Assembly (NCBI GenBank): GCA_017893485.1
Contig: CM030366.1
Coordinates: 99,755,085-99,819,084, forward strand
Source of the DNA: Hemerocallis citrina
Taxonomy: Eukaryota > Streptophyta > Magnoliopsida > Asparagales > Asphodelaceae
Direction of reading: 5' to 3'
Length of the DNA: 64,000 nt
A program made the translations under genes and the position numbers. Positions 57,384 to 64,000 of this stretch are shown piece after piece; the first letter of the stretch is position 1, and every line of letters begins with the position of its first letter. A model generated the notes under the pieces. That model was given only the letters and a program-made list of their open reading frames with translations, had not been told where the DNA came from and made no database searches.

Positions 57384-58352
57384 ATGGCTTCAAACCTCCT
57401 CAAACTCCATTTACAAACCACCATCAAACTTCCAACTCCAATCTCTTTCTCCAAAACAATCTCCCCTTCATCTCTTTCAACCCCTCACTTAAAACACACT
57501 CCTCATTTTCCTCGTAAACTCATACTCTGCTGTCTTCCACCAACTACAAGAGAAGAAGCCATTTCGCAAGCAAAACTCTCTCTCTCCACCTCGTTGAAGA
57601 AGCCTTTCAATAACCCAGTTGCCATTCCTACTAGAAAGCTGAAAAAGTTGAGTCAACCAAGATACAGAGTCGAGATTCCAGTCATTGATGACTCACCCAA
57701 TTCACTCACTCAGCTTGCCTTTGAAGTCTTTGCCAACCTACCCATCTCAAGAAAAGGTTCGAAACCAACTATACTCATCCTCTGGCCTAATCCCAGTTTG
57801 TCAGAGTTAGCTGACAAGGCCTTCAACTTATCGAAGTCGATCACCAATGCAGACTTGGTTTCTGTCAGCAATGAGGATGTGAACTCTGCTGACCTTGCTG
57901 TTTTCTTTGCACCAGAGGCCAATCAACTTGAGGATATCAAAAAGGTCACAAACAGTTTGTATCCTAAACCTGTGGTTCTGTTCAACCCCAAGTGGCCGTT
58001 TGAAGAGGAGAAGGATTTTGCATTGGCAAGTTTTATCGGTTCGTTTGATGTGGTTTACTCTTTTATGGGATTGGAGGTGAAAGGGGTGATTAGAAGGAGA
58101 AGAGGTGTGGTGTTCAGGTGTGTCAAGGATGGAGTTGTGAGTGGGGAGGAGTGGCTGGTAATGGTGGAAGATGAGGAGGGGAATCAGAATGGAGGATTGA
58201 AGGTGGTTACTAAGTTTAAGCGGAGACCGAGCATTGTTGAAGTTGAAAGTGTTTTGTATAATCTAATGGCAGCAAATTCGCCTGTTACCAAATCTGTGAA
58301 GTTTCTGCGAGATTTGGCTTCAAATGTGATAGGGAAAAAGACTAAACAGTGA
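57384..58352 (+). CDS. Chloroplast-targeted DUF1995 protein (LPA3-family-like)
   Basis: The only intact host gene seen. It is an uninterrupted 322-codon frame; the start context is CAATGGCTTC and the stop is TGA. Residues 1 to about 50 are rich in Ser, Thr, Leu and Lys with almost no acidic residues, fitting a chloroplast transit peptide. The rest matches DUF1995: REEAISQAKLSLSTSLKKPF, YRVEIPVIDDS, TILILWPNPSLSELADKAF, ADLAVFFAPEAN, KPVVLFNPKWPFEE and YSFMGLEVKGVIRRRRGVVF. Plant DUF1995 proteins include LOW PSII ACCUMULATION 3, which helps assemble photosystem II; whether this one does is not shown by sequence. Length and the lack of introns look normal for a plastid protein of this type. It sits between two transposon blocks, about 800 bases from the Tat element. 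Confidence 0.85.
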   Translation: MASNLLKLHLQTTIKLPTPISFSKTISPSSLSTPHLKHTPHFPRKLILCCLPPTTREEAISQAKLSLSTSLKKPFNNPVAIPTRKLKKLSQPRYRVEIPVIDDSPNSLTQLAFEVFANLPISRKGSKPTILILWPNPSLSELADKAFNLSKSITNADLVSVSNEDVNSADLAVFFAPEANQLEDIKKVTNSLYPKPVVLFNPKWPFEEEKDFALASFIGSFDVVYSFMGLEVKGVIRRRRGVVFRCVKDGVVSGEEWLVMVEDEEGNQNGGLKVVTKFKRRPSIVEVESVLYNLMAANSPVTKSVKFLRDLASNVIGKKTKQ

Positions 58353-58921
58353 TTTCAGCTACATGTAGCTCTTTGTTGTTTTGAAGAGACTAGAGCCAGT
58401 AATTCTTGTAGAGCTTTTCAGGACTGTTTGATTCTTATACATCTTTAGGTGATTAGAATATCTTTGAAGTTACTGACAGATTTGGTTTCAATCGTATCTT
58501 GGAAATCTACCTGAGTGTAGCCATTTGTTGTTTTCATGAAACCAAGTCATATTTTTTCGAGAGTTTTTTCAAGATTGCTTGGTTGTCATATTTTAATCAC
58601 ATCATGTTAATTTCATTATGTTATACCACAAGGATCTGTTTGTCAACCCCTGCTTTAGTCATTCTTACAACTTTGTTTACACCAGATTAAATCTACCAAA
58701 CTCCTAATATGGTGCTTAGTTTCTTCTCCAACAAGATCAAGAAGAGATTCGCTGTCCGGAATTTTATATTTGCAAACTTCAGCATCTTCTCAAACAAGAT
58801 ATAGGTTCAAATAAGAAACAATCTTCCAGTTTCAAATATTCCAATGGAAGAAAGAAAGAACTCAACCATTAATAAATAGGCCAGTTTCGCTTTTCAAAAC
58901 ACATTCATTCCATTGATAACC
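58353..58921. other. Intergenic region, 3' side of the DUF1995 gene
   Basis: It contains the 3' UTR of the preceding gene and the leader of the F-box remnant. No repeat and no further gene recognised. Confidence 0.55.
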
Positions 58922-59445
58922 ATGGGAAGAACTCGCGATAGGCTCAGCAACTTGCCTGATCCCCTTCTTCATTTCATCCTCTCACTGCAGTTACCACCTG
59001 CATTCTATCAAAAAAATGGATAAATCTGTGGAAATACAATCTGGTTTCATCTTCTTCTCTTGAATTCGCCAATGAATTTGCAAGCGGGCAATCACCCGAA
59101 GAATTTGTTGTAAACGTGGACAGATACCTTCAACTCCATGGCAGTCAGACGCTCAAAAGGTTACGTGTTCTCTTCTTCCCGTTTAATATCAATTTACCTG
59201 ATTTAGAAAAGTGGATTAGTTTGGCAGCAGTGAAGGGCATTGAAGAGCTTGATCTTGACTTGTTTGAAGAATATAAAGCTCCCCAAGATTACCACTACAG
59301 ATATAGCGAAAAGAGGAAACCTATTAAGCTGCCAGCTTCTCTGTTTGATTGTATCACCTTAACCAGTTTGAGTTTGAGTTGCTGCAAGTTGTGCACTCCT
59401 TCATATTTCAGAAAACTCAGTCACCTCAACTCATTATGTCTCGAG
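58922..59445 (+). pseudogene. F-box/LRR (FBD-type) gene fragment truncated by a Copia element
   Basis: F-box proteins recruit substrates to SCF ubiquitin ligases. ATG 58922 opens MGRTRDRLSNLPDPLLHFIL, the start of an F-box. About a dozen residues in the middle of the F-box are missing and the frame shifts; it resumes with WINLWKYNLVSSSSLEF. The LRR-like part (LKRLRVLFFPFNINLPDLEK, then IEELDLDLFEEY, then TLTSLSLSCCKLC and LSHLNSLCLEC) is typical of the FBD/LRR class. The gene is cut at 59445 by the LTR starting at 59446, and the stop codon closing the frame (59449-59451) is supplied by the LTR. The rest of the gene would lie beyond the window. Confidence 0.82.
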
Positions 59446-59651
59446 TGTTGAAAACAGTTTTTGGGGAAATAAATTTTTATTCTTTATTCATCCATATTCT
59501 TTACTATATACATCTATATATAAGGATTACATTCTTAGAGGAGAAAAAGAAAGGAGATTGAGAGAAGATTAAGGGGTGAGAGATTTGGGAAATCTATTTC
59601 CTATAGATTAGGACACATAATATATACATTAGCACTTACTATATTTCAACA
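59446..59651 (-). repeat. 3' LTR (206 bp) of the F-box-disrupting Copia element
   Basis: Ends TGTTGAAA and TTTCAACA form an eight-base perfect inverted repeat. The short length matches small-LTR Copia lineages. Confidence 0.85.
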
Positions 59652-59658
59652 CTCCCCC

Positions 59659-62600
59659 TCAAGTTGGTGTATAAATATTGAACATGCCCAACTTGTCAAC
59701 AAATTGCAAGAAGAGCCGACTCGAAACTGCCTTGGTCAGGATATATGCGAGCTGATCTTCTGACTTCAGTTTAGATATCTCAATGACTTTCTCATCCAAT
59801 TTCTTCTTCATGAAGAATCTATCCACCTCTACATGTTTCATCCTAGCATGTTGAACTGGATTTGCGGCAATATCACATGCTGCTTGACTGTCACAATATA
59901 CCTTCATAGATTCATTCGAACCACAGTCTAAGTCCTGCAACAAGAGTTTCAGCCATAAAGCTTCCGCTATACTTAGTGCTACTCCGCAATACTCAGCCTC
60001 TGCACTAGAGCGTGCAACAACAGTTTGCTTCTTACTTCTCCATGTAACTAGATTTCCTCAAAAAAAGATAAAATATTCTGAAGTGGAGCGTCTATCAATT
60101 ATAGATCCTGCCCAATCAGCATCAGTAAATGCCTCAACCTTCAAGTGACCATGTTTCGCAAATAGGACCCCTTTTCCTGGAGCAGACTTAATATATCTCA
60201 GAATTCTCATCATTGTATCCATGTGATGTTCTTGAGATGCATGCATAAACTAACTTACCACACTTAAAGCACATGATAAATCTGGCCGTATATGCGCAAG
60301 ATACATCAGTCATCCAACCAATCTCTGATATCTTTCCTTATCACAAGGCACATGATCAGATTTGTTGGAAAGTTTCAGTCCATCTTCTAACGGTGTACCA
60401 ATCGGCAGACAAGCATACATTCCAGTTTACTTCAATAAATCGAGAGCATACTTCCTTTAAGACTGAAATATACCCTTTCTCGAGCGAGAAACCTCAATAC
60501 CAAGGAAATATCTCAAAGAGACAAGATCCTTCATATCGAACTCTTGTGACAAGTAACTCTTCAATCTCGTTCTCTCCTCAGAATCATTCCCAGTTACTAT
60601 CATATCATCCACATATATAATGAGAGCAGTAATCATACCTTCTTTCCTTTTCAGGAATAGGGTAAGATCTGAATTACTCTGACAATATCCGAATGTCCTC
60701 ATTGATTTTGTAAACCTCCCAAACCAAGCTCTTGGCGACTATTTGAGACCATATAGTGCCTTTCTCAATCGACACACTTTATTACCGTGTTGGACTGGTC
60801 TATTTGATCCTGGTGGTAGATCCATATAAACCTATTCTGTCAATTTTCCATGCAGAAAGACATTATTCACATCAAATTGCTCCAACGACCAGTCAAGATT
60901 TACAGCAAATAACAGCAGAACTCGAACAGTGTTGAACTTTGCCACAGGTGCAAATATTTCATCATAATCAATTTCATAAGTTTGAGTGTACCCTTTGGCA
61001 ATCAGCCTTGCCTTGTACTGCTCTATCGAACCATTGGACTTATATTTTACCGTATAAATCTATCTGCATCCTACCGGCTTCTTCCATGCTGGCAGCTCGA
61101 CAATCTTCCAAATCTCATTCTTCTTCAAGAACTTTATCTCCTCATCCATAGCTGCTTTCCACTTTGGATCGGCTATGACTTTCTGCACACTGTTAGGAAT
61201 ACATACAACAGATAATTGATTCACAAATGACTTATTTGATTCAGACAATCGGTAAGTGGACACATAATGACTCATGGGATACTTGACTTTACTAGTGGGA
61301 TTAGGCTCATAAGTGGATTTTGGGATACCACTGGTAGTATGGTTTGGAAGTTCTTTTATTGGAGCTTCGGACAGCGATGACGATTGGTTTTCAGGTTCTT
61401 CGGGGGTAGAGATAGATCTGATGGTACTGGTGATGGAGTTGGTTCTGACGACGATTGGTTTTGGGGTTCTGCTGAGGCTAGAGATAGATCTGATGGTACT
61501 GGTGGTGGAGATGGTTCTGACGGTACTGGTGGTGAAGATGACTCATCTTCATGGAGGTTCGACACTGATTGCAGTTCTTCGTAGAAATCTTCTTCCTCAA
61601 CCAAATCTTCATTCGAGTGATCATCACTACTTACATCCAGATTTTCTCCCCTTATATCCGATTGTTTAGTCTGAATGGTAACCACTTTATCATAGGCTAG
61701 AGTTTGAACTTCACTTCGGTACCCTCCGTGAAATTCAATCTCAGAGGAAAAATACATCTCATCCTCCTGAAACACAACATCCATAGTCATAAACATCCTT
61801 TGAGTTGGTGGGTGATAGCACCGATACCCTTTCTTATCCTGTGCATATCCCACAAACACACATCGGACAGCTCGAGGAGTTAACTTATTACGTTCATGTT
61901 GATGAAGAACAAATGCAACACACCCAAATACACAAGGTGGCAAGTTGACGACTTTTTGTGCATTCACAGCTTAAGTTAATGCTTGAAATGGCGTGAGGAA
62001 GTTTAAGATATAAGAGGGAACTCGATTGATTAAGTATGCAGCAGAAGTAAAGGCTTCCCCCCAATAAATAAGTGGCATATTTCCATGGATAAGAGAAGCA
62101 CGGATTACCTCGAGCAAGTATCTCTTTTTTTTTTCTGCAACCCCATTCTGTTGAGGTGTATATGAGCATGTAGTCTGGGGAACAATTCCGTATTCCACCA
62201 AATATTGTTGCAGATTCGAACTCAAGTATTCTCCGCCATTATCACTCCTAAGAACTTGAATCTGTGATTTATACTGAGTCATAACATGCTTGTAAAATTT
62301 CTGAAACAAGCTACTAACTTCACTTTTTGACTTCATCAAACAAATTCAGGTCATACGAGTACAGTCATCAATAAATGTCACAAACCATTTGGCTCCTTCA
62401 AACGTAGTGTTTTTAGATGGACCCCAAACATCAAAATGAATAATCATAAATGGAAGAGAGCTTCTACTTGGATTTTGGGGAAACGAGACACGGTGATCTT
62501 TTGCGAGTTCACACACATCACACCGAAAGATAGAAATATCTATCTTAAAAAATAAACTTGGAAATAATTTCTTCCAATAACCAAAAGAAGCATGTCCCAG

Positions 62601-62945
62601 ACATCGATGTCATAGCCAAATATCTAATTTCTTCTTCTCACCTTCGGATCCTTCCATACTTAGAGCTTGAGTCAACTTGCTTGAACTTTCAGATTCTAAA
62701 TCCAGATAATAGAGTTTTCCGTGTCTAACCCCATAACCAATCGTCTTGCGAGTCCGAATATCCTTAAACACACAATGTGAATGGCAAAAAATACAATACA
62801 ATGTAAGGCAGTAGTTATTTGAGCAACAGATAACAGATTAAAATTCAAGGATGACACAAACTAGGGCAGTATCTAAGGTTAGGTTGTTTGTGAGAGGTAT
62901 GGACCCCTCACCAGTAACAGTGGCAGGATCACTATTAGCAGTGGA
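59659..62945 (-). pseudogene. Copia pol (pre-integrase, integrase, RT, RNase H), broken
   Basis: From right to left on the - strand: EFNLLSVAQI and IRTRKTIGYGVRHGKLYYLD (pre-integrase); HRCLGHAS (zinc region); integrase core with LRSDNGGEYLSSNLQQYL and YTPQQNGVAEKKKRYLLE; a Ser/Pro-rich linker (61356-61700) with repeated PSPPPVPSDLSL-like words; RT with YVDD at 60604-60615; and RNase H with FTDADWAGSIIDRRSTSEYF and YCDSQAACDIAANPVQHARM, ending at 59659. In-frame stops occur repeatedly, for example near 61970, 62340, 60835 and 60250. The catalytic boxes are intact, but the gene is not translatable as a whole. Confidence 0.88.
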
Positions 62946-64000
62946 TGAAACACCCCGGATTCTAAATAAGACCGAATTCAAAGTTCCACAGGATCTTTAC
63001 ACTTCTCTTCGTACAATTTTACAAGGAATTTAAAACTTTATTACATATGAGTTACATTTTAACAGCAGAAGCAAATTTATATCAATTACATAAATAAAAT
63101 AAAACAACACTTGAACAATTCTTTAAGCATCAATTCCTCCTTAGTCTTTTTCATTTACTTTGTCCTGCATAGAAACTGTGGGCTCGTCAGTTCATTCAAC
63201 TGACGCAAGGATATAATACATCAATTTTCTCTTACTTAGAAAGCACACACTTGTCACAAACAAAACTACGGGGACTATCCTATTGATGTCGTGTTGTGCT
63301 GTGCCCTTAGTCCTTAATGTAGTTATTTATATTACATGACACTAATGTGCACTTGTTCGGATTCTATGCATCCCAAACTATATAGGTCCGAGGGCAAGTC
63401 CTTAATCGTACTTCATCTTGTAGGGTTCAATCCCTCGCCATGACTTAAATTACTACGGTAACTATGGTAAGTATCCTAGATGTTCTATGAGTTACAAGCC
63501 AATGTCCAGACAGTCTGGAGAAAAATCCCACGTCGTGACATGACGCATCATGCAAAGCCAATGGACAATTCAGCCTCCGTCATGGAACGATGGTACCACC
63601 CGTAGTCACCAAACACCCCACAAGCGTCACCACCGGGACGATAATTTCGGAGTAGTGTTCACACCATGACATGACGCATCAAGCAGGCAATCTGTGAATC
63701 ACTCTAACACCGCCAATACGATGGCCCTCATACTCATATTTTTCTCTTACTTTCATCACATCTCCACTATGTATCTAGTCTTTAATTTGTCTGAATCATG
63801 AATAAAATTAATCCCCTAGAGTTACACTTCCCCTATACCGGACTTAACCATTAATTCAACAACATGATCCAAACTTGGTCTTTTTATCTCAACATTTCAT
63901 CTCAAAATTTATTCAATTGCCGGTATAAGGTATTAGCTACCCTCTAGTTCAAAATTCCATTTCATGTCCACAATTTGAGTATTCACACTCACCAATATTC
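62946..64000 (-). mobile_element. Long LTR of family B, partial, running off the window
   Basis: Starts TGAAACACCCCGG at 62946, a diverged TGTAACACCCC end, inside the Copia pol. The landmarks at about 63356-63480 (ATTCTATGCATCCCAAACTA and TAGGGTTCAATCCCTCG) match 17729-17830 in the solo LTR at 17162-20513. No coding region is seen up to the window edge, so LTR versus full element cannot be decided. Orientation is tentative. Confidence 0.65.

Larger units (their letters stand above)
59446..62945 (-). mobile_element. Copia element with short LTR inserted in the F-box gene (partial)
   Basis: It begins with a 206-base LTR (59446-59651), next to a purine tract (CAACTTGAGGGGGAG on the - strand, about 59652-59666), then pol in reverse: RNase H, RT, integrase, pre-integrase. 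It is interrupted at about 62945 by another LTR, so its gag and 5' LTR are outside the window. TCGAG (59441-59445) is the expected left target-site copy; the right copy is not visible. Confidence 0.88.

Noticed and set aside
61313..61669. + strand frame rich in Val/Leu opposite the Copia linker
   Set aside because: Shadow of the Ser/Pro-rich linker repeats of the - strand Copia pol.
1..64000. tRNA, rRNA, riboswitch and bacterial operon features
   Set aside because: None recognised on either strand. tRNA-like strings are only primer-binding sites of LTR elements.

Overview
This window is nuclear DNA from a flowering plant, most likely a eudicot with a large repeat-rich genome. The evidence is a chloroplast-targeted DUF1995 gene, an F-box/LRR gene remnant, and several plant-specific retrotransposon lineages: an L1 LINE, Tork-like, SIRE-like and short-LTR Copia, an Athila-like element, and a Tat-like Ty3/gypsy element with a second RNase H. 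I see no bacterial, organellar, rRNA, tRNA or CRISPR features. Only one gene looks intact (57384-58352, + strand). Nearly everything else is transposable-element DNA nested inside other elements, and several boundaries are fixed by target-site duplications (TSDs) visible in the sequence.

Layout. 1-7290: degenerate L1 LINE on the + strand, ending in poly(A). 7291-8775: AT-rich sequence without a recognisable gene. 8781-12070: complete non-autonomous Copia element (- strand, gag-protease only, TSD ATTCC). About 12495-28825: old SIRE-type Copia element (+ strand) cut into four pieces by a 4.1 kb solo LTR (12715-16816), a 3.35 kb solo LTR (17162-20513), and a Copia solo LTR (24463-28423, TSD CTCAA). 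That solo LTR is itself split by a second gag-protease-only Copia element (24688-27945). 28826-29546: AT-rich, no gene.

29552-56583 is one 27 kb Tat-type Ty3/gypsy element (- strand, TSD AAGAC). In its own direction it reads LTR, gag, protease, RT-RNase H, second RNase H, integrase, tandem repeats, an antisense intron-containing extra gene, a large array of about 57 bp units, LTR. It carries a solo LTR inside its integrase (47999-51400) and an Athila-like gag-only element inside its repeat array (35102-41777, TSD AAAAG).

56589-59445 is the only clear gene island: the DUF1995 gene, then an F-box/LRR gene already frameshifted and cut off by a Copia element (59446 to about 62945, - strand). That Copia element is in turn interrupted by another long LTR that runs off the window (62946-64000).

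The most unusual signals are these: a hairpin-forming repeat family of about 57 bp on both sides of an antisense gene inside the Tat element, with a higher-order period near 745 bp; GTCGAC-centred palindromes in the LTRs of unrelated lineages; and two deletion-derivative families that keep gag but have lost the replication enzymes. I found no convincing new cellular system. All similarity calls are by eye.
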